A DNA stretch of 64,000 nucleotides, from NCBI GenBank assembly GCA_018822545.1, contig JAHJKA010000013.1, positions 37,127-101,126 of the forward strand, given 5' to 3'. Of this stretch, positions 47,634-56,439 are shown piece after piece. This DNA is from Pseudomonadota bacterium (GTDB lineage Bacteria; Desulfobacterota; Desulfobulbia; Desulfobulbales; SURF-16). How positions within the stretch are numbered: position 1 is the stretch's first letter; each line of letters starts with the position of its first letter. The notes under the pieces are model-generated. The model was given only the letters and a program-made list of their open reading frames with translations, was not told where the DNA came from and did no database searches. The position numbers and the translations under genes are program-made.

Positions 47634-48666
47634 GGAGCTGTTTCTTCCGGAAGATATAACAGAAAAAAGGGCCGCCGATGAGGGCCGTCAGCACACCGAT
47701 GGGCACCTCCGAGGGCAGCACTGCCCGGGTCAAGGTATCGGCCCCAAGCAGCAAGATTGCCCCGGCCAGAAAAGAAACGGGCACCAGCTTGCGGTTATCC
47801 GGCCCGACAATAAAGCGCATGAGATGGGGGGTGATCAGACCGATAAAGCCGATAATACCAGACACGGAAACGCAGGTGGCCGTTACCAGCGAACCTACCA
47901 CCAATAAAATCTTGCGGGTCCGGGCCGTATCCACCCCCAGAGAGTCGGAACTGCGTTGACCAAGGGCCATGATGTTAAGATCACGTCCATAAAAAAATGC
48001 AATGAGTAGCCCGCCGATTGCCGCTGCAAGCACCAGCATGACATGGGCCCAGGTCCGAGAGGCAAAGCTGCCCATGAGCCAGAAAATAATCACTGCCACC
48101 TGCTCATCAGCAAGATGTTTGATAAAACCAATGCCCGCCGACAAAATAGCAGCGACAATCACCCCGGAAAGAATCAGCGTGTTGGTGCCCAGGCGGCCAT
48201 CCACCGAGGCCAAGGCCAACACAATAAAAAGTGTGGCCACCGCACCCAAAAAGGCAAAGAGAGGCACGGAGAAGGCGGTGATCACCGTAATATTAATGAG
48301 CAGGGCCAGGGAGGCGCCAAAGGCTGCCCCCGAGGAGACCCCCAGGGTATAGGGATCAGCCAGGGGGTTGAGCAAAATGGCCTGGAACAAAACACCGGCC
48401 ACGGCCAGACTGCCGCCGACAAGGGCCGCCGTCAGGATACGTGGCAGACGTACATCCCAGACCACATAGCCAAAGGTGGGGTCAAGTCCGCCAGCCGGCG
48501 AGCCGCCACTGATCTTGGCCCAGATGATCCGGGCCACCTCCCCAGGCGTGATGGCCAGATAGCCCATCCCGGCCGAGACAATGATCCCCAACAGCAAAGC
48601 AAGGCTGAGGGCCATGAGCAGCATATAGGGGGGACTATTATGGTGATTGATATCAGTCATAAGCAA
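47620..48666 (-). CDS. btuC: ABC transporter permease (BtuC/FecCD-like)
   Basis: This 348-residue permease has about ten membrane helices and FecCD signatures: RLPRILTAALVGGSLAVAGV, NPLADPYTLGVSSGAAFGA and GFIGLITPHLMRFIVGPDN near the end. Together with the ATPase and binding protein it forms a type II importer for corrinoids or similar chelates. It is 84 bases after cbiA, the gap being filled by repeat copy B. Confidence 0.9.
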   Translation of the reverse strand: MLMTDINHHNSPPYMLLMALSLALLLGIIVSAGMGYLAITPGEVARIIWAKISGGSPAGGLDPTFGYVVWDVRLPRILTAALVGGSLAVAGVLFQAILLNPLADPYTLGVSSGAAFGASLALLINITVITAFSVPLFAFLGAVATLFIVLALASVDGRLGTNTLILSGVIVAAILSAGIGFIKHLADEQVAVIIFWLMGSFASRTWAHVMLVLAAAIGGLLIAFFYGRDLNIMALGQRSSDSLGVDTARTRKILLVVGSLVTATCVSVSGIIGFIGLITPHLMRFIVGPDNRKLVPVSFLAGAILLLGADTLTRAVLPSEVPIGVLTALIGGPFFCYIFRKKQLHGLS

Positions 48667-48684
48667 ATATTACTTCCAAAATAT

Positions 48685-48748
48685 TTCACCACAGAGACAC
48701 AAAGGCACAGAGGTTTTTTTCTTCGTGTCTCTGTGTCTCTGTGGTGAA
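48685..48748. repeat. CACAGAGACACAAAGG-type palindromic repeat, copy B
   Basis: Left arm TTCACCACAGAGACACAAAG and right arm TGTCTCTGTGGTGAA bracket a T-rich loop (TTTTTTTCTTCG). It fills the gap between btuC and cbiA. Confidence 0.85.
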
Positions 48749-48750
48749 AA

Positions 48751-50094
48751 TCATTTCTGGTTATCCTCTCCAAGCTTACCAGCAAACCACGCCACAGCCC
48801 CCGGCGTCCCGCCAAAATGAAGATGGAGATACCCGCCCAGGGTGTTGCGCAGCTGATACCCTTCAGCACGGCCATCTTGCAACTGGTAGACCCGGGAAAT
48901 TGCCACCGGCATGGCATCAATCTCAGAATAATGAAACTCATGCCCGCGCACGACATCTCCCCTGCCGCCCCAAAGGCTATCATTCACCAAGGTGGCCTCC
49001 CTGTACCCCAAGCTCCGCAGGCCCTTGGACATCCTGGCCTGTACAGGAAAAACCCCAACCATCTCGTGATATCCGCCGTCATGGTTGACAATCCCTTGGC
49101 TGAGATACATGAAGCCACCGCACTCAGCGTACATGATTCCACCCTGTTCCGACCATTTTTTCAGGGCCGTGCGCATCGTGGTATTGGCCGCAAGCATCGC
49201 CCCGAAAAGCTCAGGGTAGCCGCCGCCAAGATAAACCGCTTTGATATCGGCAGGCAGGTCCCGGTCATGGAGAGGACTGAAAAAGACGAGCTCAACCCCG
49301 GCCTGGGCCAGCAGATCAAAATTATCCTGATAATAGAAACAAAAGGCCTCATCGCGGGCCACGGCCAGCCGTTTTTTGGGGCCTGGCACGGGCGTTGGCG
49401 GCATAACTGAGGCGATGACCTGGTCAGCACCATCCGTACTTGCGGCCAGCAGCCCCCCCACATCCACATAGTGGAGAATGGTCTCAGCCAGACGGCTGAT
49501 GGTCTCTGCTGAAAGCGCCCCCTCCTCCCCCATATGCAGGCCAAGATGACGTTCAGGGATGGAAAACTCCACATCCCGGGGCAGATAACCAAGAACCGGC
49601 ACAGTGCAATACTTCTCCACCGCCCCCTGGACAAGTTCAAGATGCCTGGGGCTGCCGATCCGGTTAAAGATAACGCCGAGCAACCGCACCTCCGGGTCCA
49701 ACTCACTAAAACCCTTGACCACCGCCGCCACACTTTCAGCAGCAGAGCGCACATCCACCACCAGAATCACAGGAATATCAAGGGCTTTGGCCAGAGAGGC
49801 CGCCGAGGCCTCGCCACCGTCAAAAAGGCCCATCACCCCTTCCACCACCCGCACCTGGGCAGGATGGCCGGCAAAGACCTGGCGGACAAAATCAGGGCCA
49901 CACATCCGCAAATCAAGGTTACGACTGATCTTGTCGCACACCACCCCATGAAGAGTAGGGTCGATAAAATCAGGACCGCATTTAAAGGGCTGGACCTCAT
50001 ATCCCATCTGTCGCAGGGCGGCCATGATGCCGAGACTGATTGTGGTCTTGCCGCAGCCGGAATGGGTACCGGCGAGGAGAAAGGATGAGGGCAT
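48751..50094 (-). CDS. cbiA: cobyrinic acid a,c-diamide synthase
   Basis: CbiA amidates the a and c side chains of cob(II)yrinic acid with glutamine and ATP. The 447-residue protein has an N-terminal P-loop ATPase (AGTHSGCGKTTISLGIMAAL, VVEGVMGLFDG) and a C-terminal glutaminase-like domain with the Cys in YAECGGFMYLSQ (about 330) and a late His in GYLHLHFGG. It is the first gene of the leftward transport operon and diverges from the riboswitch-controlled cbi operon. Confidence 0.96.
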   Translation of the reverse strand: MPSSFLLAGTHSGCGKTTISLGIMAALRQMGYEVQPFKCGPDFIDPTLHGVVCDKISRNLDLRMCGPDFVRQVFAGHPAQVRVVEGVMGLFDGGEASAASLAKALDIPVILVVDVRSAAESVAAVVKGFSELDPEVRLLGVIFNRIGSPRHLELVQGAVEKYCTVPVLGYLPRDVEFSIPERHLGLHMGEEGALSAETISRLAETILHYVDVGGLLAASTDGADQVIASVMPPTPVPGPKKRLAVARDEAFCFYYQDNFDLLAQAGVELVFFSPLHDRDLPADIKAVYLGGGYPELFGAMLAANTTMRTALKKWSEQGGIMYAECGGFMYLSQGIVNHDGGYHEMVGVFPVQARMSKGLRSLGYREATLVNDSLWGGRGDVVRGHEFHYSEIDAMPVAISRVYQLQDGRAEGYQLRNTLGGYLHLHFGGTPGAVAWFAGKLGEDNQK

Positions 50095-50199
50095 TTTTTC
50101 TCTTTCAAGGAGCCGAATAATTCCGGCGGGTTAGTAACCAAAGAAAGCAGCGAAGCAAAAAAACCATAGTAAAACGTCCCCAACTAATCCGCAACATCC

Positions 50200-50228
50200 T
50201 TGACATCCCTTCGCCCATTTTGTACATA
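50200..50228 (+). promoter_or_regulatory. promoter of the cbi operon
   Basis: TTGACA (50200-50205) is followed after 17 bases by TACATA (50223-50228). Transcription would start about 50235, exactly where the riboswitch begins. Confidence 0.6.
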
Positions 50229-50235
50229 TATGCCC

Positions 50236-50464
50236 TGTTCAGGTGCCCGTTTTAAGGGCATAATAGGGAATCCCGTGCAAATCGGGAACGGTCCCGCCAC
50301 TGTAATTTTTCTATCTTGCCTCGCAAGATATATGAATTTTTCAAAAAACCTTCGTTGCAAAAGTTTTTTTGAAAAATTCCGAAGTCTGGCCACACATGCC
50401 ACTGTCTCTAAGAAGATGGGAAGGCGGCCACGGCTGAAAAAAGTCAGGAGACCTGCCTGGATAC
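50236..50464 (+). promoter_or_regulatory. cobalamin riboswitch
   Basis: The conserved core of the cobalamin aptamer is complete: AGGTGCCC, TAATAGGGAATCCCGTG, the B12-box part AACGGTCCCGCCACTGTAA, GAAGTCTGG, CACTGTCTC, GGGAAGG and AAGTCAGGAGACCTGCCTG. A long extra hairpin (50333-50380, arms around CGTTGC) sits in the peripheral P6-type position. It lies before cbiK and would switch the whole biosynthetic operon off when adenosylcobalamin is plentiful. Confidence 0.95.
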
Positions 50465-50550
50465 GTGTTGACCTCTTATTGGAAGGGGCCAACCGGAAAC
50501 CTCCGCGGAGAGGGGTCTGGCCAGGTTGCGAACGCATCTTTTTTCTGAGC

Positions 50551-50590
50551 CGATCCTTCACAGTCACGAGGAATCGGTTTTTTTTATTTC
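50551..50590 (+). terminator. riboswitch-controlled intrinsic terminator
   Basis: CCGATCC and GGAATCGG pair with one bulge and are followed by TTTTTTTTATTTC, about 30 bases before cbiK. Together with the aptamer it suggests control by premature termination. Confidence 0.7.
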
Positions 50591-50619
50591 TACTTTTCAG
50601 AAAAAAGGAGCTTTAACCC

Positions 50620-51600
50620 ATGAAAATCATCCAGACATCCATCCTCACCTGCATCCTGCTGCTGGCCACCCTCTGCCAGGCCAGCCAGAACCACTACGGC
50701 AAAGAGAGCAAGGCCGCCATTGTCATCGCCTCCTTCGGCACCACTGAACCTGAGGCCCTGACCGCCATCCTCAACATCCAGAACAAGGTCAAAGAGGCCT
50801 TCCCCGACACGCCGGTGGCCCTGACCTTCACCTCCAATATCATCCGCACGATCTGGCAGGAACGCGCTGCCGAGCCTGGTTATGCCGCCGCCCATCCGGA
50901 GATCCCCAGCGAGGTCCTTCAGGTCAAAGGAATCTTAGCCACCATGGGGCTGCTGCAGGACCAGGGCTACAACGCCCTCATTGTCCAGCCCACCCATATT
51001 GCCCATGCCGAGCAGTTCATTGACCTCTGCGCCTATGTGGACGGGCTGGCCGCCATCCAGACCATCAAGGCCAAGTACCGACCCTTCCATGCCCTGGCTG
51101 TGGGCCGGCCGGTGACCGGCACCCATGGGGTGGAGCATGATTATAATAAGGATATTGAAATCCTGGCCCAGGCCCTGGCCGGAGATGTCGAACGGGCTGC
51201 CCACAATAAAGCAGCCCTGGTATACATGGCCCACGGCAATGATCATTATTCCACCGGCATTTTTCAGCAGTTCCAGGAGGTCATGCGCCGCATGTACCCG
51301 CAGGTAACCACCTATGTCGGCGGTGTCGAGGGATACCCCGGTTTTGAGACGGTACTCCGCGACCTTAAGCATGACAAAGTCAACAAAATCAACCTCCAGC
51401 CCCTGATGATCGTGGCCGGTGATCACGCCTTGAACGATATGGTCGGTGATGGAGCCGATTCCTGGAAGAACCAGCTCACAAGCCAAGGCATCACCGTCAT
51501 TCCTGTCCTGCAAGGCCTTGGCAGCAATGACCAGGTGGCGGCCATCTTTGTCGAGCATATCCGTGATGCAGCCGCAGCCTCCGGAGTGACATTGCGCTAA
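50620..51600 (+). CDS. cbiK: periplasmic sirohydrochlorin cobaltochelatase CbiK
   Basis: CbiK inserts cobalt into sirohydrochlorin at the start of anaerobic cobalamin synthesis. The 326-residue protein has a cleavable signal peptide (ILTCILLLATLCQA), which marks the periplasmic CbiK-P type known from Desulfovibrio. Chelatase residues are visible: AIVIASFGTTEPEALTAI, catalytic His in MAHGNDHYS (about 205) and a second in VAGDHALNDM (about 265). Another His in TGTHGVEHDYN may bind haem or metal. AAAGGAG lies before the ATG. Export of a pathway enzyme while the later steps are cytoplasmic is unexplained. Confidence 0.93.
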   Translation: MKIIQTSILTCILLLATLCQASQNHYGKESKAAIVIASFGTTEPEALTAILNIQNKVKEAFPDTPVALTFTSNIIRTIWQERAAEPGYAAAHPEIPSEVLQVKGILATMGLLQDQGYNALIVQPTHIAHAEQFIDLCAYVDGLAAIQTIKAKYRPFHALAVGRPVTGTHGVEHDYNKDIEILAQALAGDVERAAHNKAALVYMAHGNDHYSTGIFQQFQEVMRRMYPQVTTYVGGVEGYPGFETVLRDLKHDKVNKINLQPLMIVAGDHALNDMVGDGADSWKNQLTSQGITVIPVLQGLGSNDQVAAIFVEHIRDAAAASGVTLR

Positions 51601-51627
51601 TCAGGAATCTTTGCTAAAAGCAGCTAC

Positions 51628-51671
51628 GGCCATGGCAGCAGCCTAAGGGATGATGCCGTGGCCCTCTTTTT
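51628..51671 (+). terminator. attenuator hairpin between cbiK and cbiC
   Basis: GGCCATGGCA (51628-51637) and TGCCGTGGCC (51654-51663) form a ten-base stem with one G-U pair, followed by CTCTTTTT. It may reduce the downstream genes relative to cbiK. Confidence 0.65.
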
Positions 51672-51698
51672 CCCTGCCTGCACCTAAAAGGAATAACA

Positions 51699-52325
51699 GT
51701 GACCCAGATACGTGACATCAAACCCCAGGAGATTGAGGCAGAGAGCTTTCGGATGATCGAAGAAGAGCTCGGGCCCCACTCCTTTAGCCCTGAGCAGTTC
51801 GCCGTGGTCCGCAGGGTGATCCACGCCACCGGCGACTTCTCCTTTGCCGACACTATCCGTTTTGGCGGGGGCGCTGTGGCTGCCGGGCTGGCAGCAATAA
51901 AAGCGGGCAAAAACATCCTCACCGATGTGCAGATGGCGGCAAGCGGTATCAGCAAAGGGCTGCTGGCCAATCATGGCGGCAAGGTGCTCTGCCGGATAAG
52001 TGACACCGAGACCGCGAAACTTGCGGCCAACAAGGGCTGGACCCGTTCTGAGGCCGCCATGGAACTCGCCGCCCAGGACAACATCGGCATCATTGCCATC
52101 GGTAATGCCCCCACCGCCCTGCTCAGGGTCATGACCATGCTGGCCGAAAAACGCCCTGGTTTTCACCCTGATCTCATCATTGGCGTGCCCGTGGGTTTTG
52201 TCAATGCCGCGGAGTCCAAAGAACTTTTGACTGAAAAAGAGTACCCCTTTATCACCTCTGTGGGCCGTAAAGGCGGAACCCCCGTGGCCGTAGCCATGGT
52301 CAATGCTCTTCTCCGGCTGGTATAG
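51699..52325 (+). CDS. cbiC: precorrin-8X/cobalt-precorrin-8 methylmutase
   Basis: CbiC moves a methyl group from C-11 to C-12 to form cobyrinic acid. The 208-residue length is typical. IEAESFRMIEEELG, VVRRVIHATGDFSFA (with the catalytic His) and GNAPTALL are hallmark segments. A GTG start is supported by AAGGA six bases upstream. The stop is immediately before the cbiD ATG. Confidence 0.96.
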   Translation: MTQIRDIKPQEIEAESFRMIEEELGPHSFSPEQFAVVRRVIHATGDFSFADTIRFGGGAVAAGLAAIKAGKNILTDVQMAASGISKGLLANHGGKVLCRISDTETAKLAANKGWTRSEAAMELAAQDNIGIIAIGNAPTALLRVMTMLAEKRPGFHPDLIIGVPVGFVNAAESKELLTEKEYPFITSVGRKGGTPVAVAMVNALLRLV

Positions 52326-53405
52326 ATGAAAGGCAAGGGCAAAAAACTGCGCTCCGGCTACACCACCGGCGCCTGTGCCGCAGCAGCAGCCAAGGCAGCG
52401 GCCGAGGCTTTATTTACCGGTATTTGCCCTGACCGCGTTGAGATCCCCTTCCCTGATGGCAGCCGTGTCACCTTTATGGTCAATCGCTGCGAAACCCGCC
52501 ATGAAGAGGCCGAAGCCTCGGTAATCAAAGATGCCGGCGATGATCCGGACGTCACCAATGGCGCCGAAATCGTCGCCGTTGTGGGTATCATGTGCGGCTG
52601 CGGCGCAGAGGCCATTGAAATTCGGGCTGGCTTTGGGGTGGGCACGATAACCAAGCCCGGCCTTGCCCTTGAGGTGGGCCAGGCCGCCATTAACCCGGTA
52701 CCCCGGCGGATGATCAAAGAGGCCGTGACAGAGGTTCTTGATGGCCAGGAGAACCGCAAGGATGTCATTGTCTTTATCTCAGTTCCCAACGGTGAGGAGC
52801 TGGCCACAAAGACCCTGAATAAACGACTGGGAATCATCGGCGGTCTGTCCATCCTCGGCACCACCGGCATTGTTCGCCCGGTATCAGCCGAGGCCTGGAC
52901 AGCGACCATCGCCGCCTCCATGTCCGTGGCCAGAAAGGCGGGCCTGACTGAAGTGGTCATTTCCACCGGCCGCACCTCCGAGGCTGCCGTGCAAAAAGAG
53001 CTGACCCTGCCTGAGGAGGCTTATGCCATGATGGGCGATTACCTTGAGTTCTCCCTCAAGGAGGCGGCCAAACAGGGCTTTACCAAAATCCATCTGGCCG
53101 CCATGTGGGCCAAGGTCTTAAAATGCGCCATGCAGATCCCGCAAACCCATGTGCGCCACGGAGCCCTGGAGGTGGATGAGGCGATTACCTTTCTTGGTAC
53201 CATCGGCCTTGAAAAAGAGTTACAAGCTGCCCTGCGCGGCTCCAATACGGCCCGGGAAGTTTATGTTCGTCTCAAAGAGCAGCACCGAGATGACATTATA
53301 AAAAAGGTATGTCTGGCCGCTCAGGCCTATGGTGAGAAGGTGTCCGGCCTGCCGGTAACCGTCTCCCTGGTGGACGGCCAGGGCCATCTGGTAATGACGG
53401 TATGA
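52326..53405 (+). CDS. cbiD: cobalt-precorrin-5B C1-methyltransferase
   Basis: CbiD adds the C-1 methyl group in the anaerobic pathway. The 359-residue protein begins with LRSGYTTGACAAAAAKAA, the family signature, and includes PNGEELATKTLNKRLGI and GGLSILGTTGIVRP. Its ATG directly follows the cbiC stop. Repeat copy C follows the gene. Confidence 0.96.
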   Translation: MKGKGKKLRSGYTTGACAAAAAKAAAEALFTGICPDRVEIPFPDGSRVTFMVNRCETRHEEAEASVIKDAGDDPDVTNGAEIVAVVGIMCGCGAEAIEIRAGFGVGTITKPGLALEVGQAAINPVPRRMIKEAVTEVLDGQENRKDVIVFISVPNGEELATKTLNKRLGIIGGLSILGTTGIVRPVSAEAWTATIAASMSVARKAGLTEVVISTGRTSEAAVQKELTLPEEAYAMMGDYLEFSLKEAAKQGFTKIHLAAMWAKVLKCAMQIPQTHVRHGALEVDEAITFLGTIGLEKELQAALRGSNTAREVYVRLKEQHRDDIIKKVCLAAQAYGEKVSGLPVTVSLVDGQGHLVMTV

Positions 53406-53422
53406 GAACGAAGTAACATAAA

Positions 53423-53485
53423 ACCACAGAGGCACAAAGACACCGAGAAATAAAAAAACCTCTGTGTCTTTGTGCCTCTGTGGTG
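53423..53485. repeat. CACAGAGACACAAAGG-type palindromic repeat, copy C
   Basis: Left arm ACCACAGAGGCACAAAGACA and right arm TGTCTTTGTGCCTCTGTGGT are exact complements over 20 bases. It fills the cbiD-cbiET gap. Confidence 0.9.
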
Positions 53486-53500
53486 AAAATAAATTATTTA

Positions 53501-54721
53501 ATGGCACATAAAATCTATCTCATAGGGATCGGCCCGGACGGGCTGACCGCCAAGGCCGGCGCCCTTATGGCAGCCTGCCCGGTGGTGGTTGCCTCCAGCC
53601 GCCACCGCCATCTGGTGCCAGCGGGCAAAGAGATTATTGCCATTGCCCCGGTCCAGCAGACCCTGGAGCTTGTGGCCCAGCGCCTGGCCACCGGCAATGT
53701 GGCCGTGCTGGCCAGCGGCGACCCGCTTTTTTTCGGGATCGGCCGCACCCTTTTAAAAACCGTGGGCAGCGAGAAGTTAGAGGTCCACCCAGCCTTGTCC
53801 TCGGTCCAGCTGGCCTTCAGCCGCTTTAAGGAACCGTGGGATGATGCGGCCTTTGTCTCCCTGCACGGCCGGGAGGCGGAACATATCCTGCCCCTCGTCC
53901 TGCCCCACGACAAGGTGCTGGTCTTTACCGATGGCATCAACAGCCCGGACGCCCTGTGCCGACAGTTGCTTACCTGTTTGAGCGCCGTTGATGACAAGGA
54001 GACCATGGACCGTTACCAGGTCATGGTGGCAGAAAACCTGGGCCAGGAGAATGAACGGCTGACCAGCGGTAGCCTTGGGGAGATCAGCGGCCAGAGCTTC
54101 AGCCCCCTGAACGTGGTGATTTTCAAACGCCAACCCACACCGCGCCCCTTTCGGCTGGGCCTTGAAACAGACACTATCCAGCACAGCCGTGGCCTGATCA
54201 CCAAGGACGAGGTGCGGGCCGCCACCCTCCATAAATTACAGCTACCGGAACAGGGTGTGCTGTGGGATATCGGCGCTGGCAGCGGTTCGGTTGCCATTGA
54301 GGCCGCCCGCCTCTGCCCGGGCCTGATGATTTATGCGATAGAACGCCACCCGGAAGAGCTTGCCAATATCAAGGCCAACATAAGAACCTACCACTGTCAC
54401 ACTGTTCAGGTTGTTGAGGGCATGGCCCCGGAGGCGTTGGCTGATCTGCCTGCCCCTGACCGCGTCTTTATCGGCGGCAGTGGCGGCAACCTGGCTGAGA
54501 TCATCGCCTTGGCCGCCGGCAAGTTAAAAAACGATGGAATCATGGTGGCCAATGCCGTACTTACCAAGACGGCTGAAGCTGCTCCGGCCCTCATGATAGA
54601 ACAGGGCCTGCATGTGGATATCGCTGAAATCAGTGTTATCAGAAAAAATGAAAGTCAGAACGAAGAAATGAGCCCTATCACCATTATCCGGGGCAAGAAA
54701 CAGGCAGCATTGCCAGTATAA
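53501..54721 (+). CDS. cbiET: precorrin-6Y C5,15-methyltransferase/decarboxylase, CbiE-CbiT fusion
   Basis: This 406-residue protein fuses CbiE (1-205, IYLIGIGPDGLTAKAG, VLASGDPLFFGIG), the C-5 methyltransferase, to CbiT (about 215-400, LITKDEVRAATLHKL, LWDIGAGSGSVAIEAARL), which methylates C-15 and decarboxylates the acetate on ring C. The fusion equals CobL of the aerobic pathway. The ATG MAHKIYL is chosen over a GTG 21 bases upstream that lies next to the repeat. Confidence 0.95.
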   Translation: MAHKIYLIGIGPDGLTAKAGALMAACPVVVASSRHRHLVPAGKEIIAIAPVQQTLELVAQRLATGNVAVLASGDPLFFGIGRTLLKTVGSEKLEVHPALSSVQLAFSRFKEPWDDAAFVSLHGREAEHILPLVLPHDKVLVFTDGINSPDALCRQLLTCLSAVDDKETMDRYQVMVAENLGQENERLTSGSLGEISGQSFSPLNVVIFKRQPTPRPFRLGLETDTIQHSRGLITKDEVRAATLHKLQLPEQGVLWDIGAGSGSVAIEAARLCPGLMIYAIERHPEELANIKANIRTYHCHTVQVVEGMAPEALADLPAPDRVFIGGSGGNLAEIIALAAGKLKNDGIMVANAVLTKTAEAAPALMIEQGLHVDIAEISVIRKNESQNEEMSPITIIRGKKQAALPV

Positions 54722-54730
54722 ATAACAAAC

Positions 54731-54820
54731 TCACCACAGAGACACAGAGACATTCGTTTTAATGCCCCCTTGAGGGGTGCAAAGAAAAAAAACCTCTGTG
54801 TCTTTGTGCCTCTGTGGTGA
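54731..54820. repeat. CACAGAGACACAAAGG-type palindromic repeat, copy D
   Basis: Left arm TCACCACAGAGACACAGAGA and right arm ending GCCTCTGTGGTGA surround a longer loop that holds a small CCCCTTGAGGGG hairpin. It fills the cbiET-cbiL gap. Confidence 0.8.
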
Positions 54821-54858
54821 AAAAAAGATTTTTAATAACGATTTAACGGAATCAGACA

Positions 54859-55572
54859 TTGAATACATTTTATATTATCGGCACTGGCCCGGGCGACCCG
54901 GAACTTATCACCGTCAAAGCCCTGCGGACCATGGAAAAATGCGCCACACTGGTGGCCCCCAAGGCCAAGGTTAATGGCGATTCCACGGCCTTGGGAATTG
55001 TCAAAGGCCTGATGAACCTGGAGAGCAAGAGGGTCCTCGAGGTCTGTTTCCCCATGCATAAGGTCTTAAACGGCAAGAGCACCCAAGAGGTGGAGGCGGC
55101 CTGGCAGGAAGCGGCGCGCCTCATCCTGCATCATCTTAAGGATGGCGATGTCGCCTTCCCGACCTTAGGCGACCCGGCCGTTTACTCCACCGGTTTTTAT
55201 GTCTATGCCACCTTGAAGGAGATGGCACCGGAGATGGAGATCAAGATCATTCCCGGCATCACCGCCATGAGCTGCTGTTCTGCCACCGGCAACCAGCCCT
55301 TATGCTTAGGCGGCGAGGTTCTCAGCGTCGTCCCAGCCACCTTTGACGATATGCGCCTACGCCAGATCATCACCAGCTGTGACTCCGTGGTGCTGATGAA
55401 GGTCCATAATGTCGTGCCGCGGCTCATTACCCTCCTTGACGAGCTGAACCTTATCGACAAGGCCGTCTGCTACGAACAATGCGGCATGGTTGGCGAAAAG
55501 GTGCATCCTGACCTGCGCCAGCTCGTGGGCCGCAACCTTCATTATTTTTCCACCATCATCATCAGGAAATAA
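54859..55572 (+). CDS. cbiL: cobalt-factor II C20-methyltransferase
   Basis: CbiL methylates C-20 of cobalt-factor II. The 237-residue SAM-dependent enzyme has FYIIGTGPGDPELITVKAL at the N-terminus, DVAFPTLGDPAVYSTGFYVY and a central PGITAMSCCSATGNQPLC. A TTG start is used; GGA lies ten bases upstream. It is preceded by repeat D and followed by repeat E. Confidence 0.94.
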   Translation: MNTFYIIGTGPGDPELITVKALRTMEKCATLVAPKAKVNGDSTALGIVKGLMNLESKRVLEVCFPMHKVLNGKSTQEVEAAWQEAARLILHHLKDGDVAFPTLGDPAVYSTGFYVYATLKEMAPEMEIKIIPGITAMSCCSATGNQPLCLGGEVLSVVPATFDDMRLRQIITSCDSVVLMKVHNVVPRLITLLDELNLIDKAVCYEQCGMVGEKVHPDLRQLVGRNLHYFSTIIIRK

Positions 55573-55599
55573 TGAATCGTCCTCTTGGAACAATAATCT

Positions 55600-55662
55600 T
55601 TCACCACAGAGACACAAAGGCACAGAGTTTTTTTCTTCGTGCCTTTGTGTCTCTGTGGTGAA
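55600..55662. repeat. CACAGAGACACAAAGG-type palindromic repeat, copy E
   Basis: Left arm TTCACCACAGAGACACAAAG and right arm CTTTGTGTCTCTGTGGTGAA are exact complements over 20 bases, with a T-rich loop. It ends 12 bases before the cbiF ATG. Confidence 0.9.
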
Positions 55663-55674
55663 CAACCTTACATT

Positions 55675-56439
55675 ATGAATGCTACCAACCCCATATACTT
55701 TGTCGGCGCCGGTCCCGGCGACCCGGAACTTCTGACTATCAAGGGCCGCCGCCTGCTGGACGAGGCCGATGTCATTGTTTATGCCGGCAGCCTGGTGAAC
55801 CCTGCCCTGCTCACCGGCCTGCACGCCCGTCTTCATAACTCCGCAGGTCTCAATCTTGATGAAACCTCAGCTCTCTTGATCGAGGGCTATCAAAGGGGCA
55901 ACAAGGTGGTTCGCCTCCACACCGGCGACCCTGCCATCTACGGAGCGATCAAGGAACAGATGCTGCGCCTGGACGAAGAGAATATCCCCTACGCAGTCGT
56001 GCCGGGGGTGACTTCGGCCACGGCCTCGGCCGCCGCCCTCAAGGCCGAGCTCACCCTGCCGGAGATCTCTCAGACCGTGATTATCACCCGCCAGGCTGGC
56101 CGCACTCCGGTACCAGAAAAAGAAAGCCTCCAGCTTCTCGCCTCCCATCAGGCCACCATGATGATTTTTTTAAGTGTCGGCATGATCGATACCGTGGTGA
56201 GTGAGTTAATGGCTGGCGGCTACCCGGCCACCACCCCCATTGCCGTGGTGGAAAAGGCGAGCTGGCCCGATGAGCGCACCGTAAGCGGCACCCTTGCCAC
56301 CATAGCCAGGCAGATCAAAGAGGCCGGGATCACCAAGACCGCCATGATCATTGTCGGTGAGGTCCTGGCCGGTCAGTTAAAAAGCGAAAGCAAGCTTTAC
56401 GATAAAGAATTCAGCCACGAGTTCCGGCAAGGCTCATGA
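55675..56439 (+). CDS. cbiF: cobalt-precorrin-4 C11-methyltransferase
   Basis: CbiF adds the C-11 methyl group. The 254-residue protein has IYFVGAGPGDPELLTIKG, VIVYAGSLVNPALL and VRLHTGDPAIYGAIKEQM, all typical of the CbiF/CobM family. The ATG at 55675 matches the family N-terminus; upstream codons belong to repeat E. Its stop overlaps the cbiG ATG. Confidence 0.95.
   Translation: MNATNPIYFVGAGPGDPELLTIKGRRLLDEADVIVYAGSLVNPALLTGLHARLHNSAGLNLDETSALLIEGYQRGNKVVRLHTGDPAIYGAIKEQMLRLDEENIPYAVVPGVTSATASAAALKAELTLPEISQTVIITRQAGRTPVPEKESLQLLASHQATMMIFLSVGMIDTVVSELMAGGYPATTPIAVVEKASWPDERTVSGTLATIARQIKEAGITKTAMIIVGEVLAGQLKSESKLYDKEFSHEFRQGS

Noticed and set aside
48657..48747. Protein-like reading with Thr-Glu-Thr and Leu-Cys-Leu-Cys-Val-Ser stretches
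   Set aside because: This is the translation of the palindromic repeat family and is a well-known source of false gene calls.
50095..50235. A second cobalamin riboswitch for the leftward cbiA operon
   Set aside because: The minus strand upstream of cbiA shows no aptamer core; only the rightward aptamer is present.
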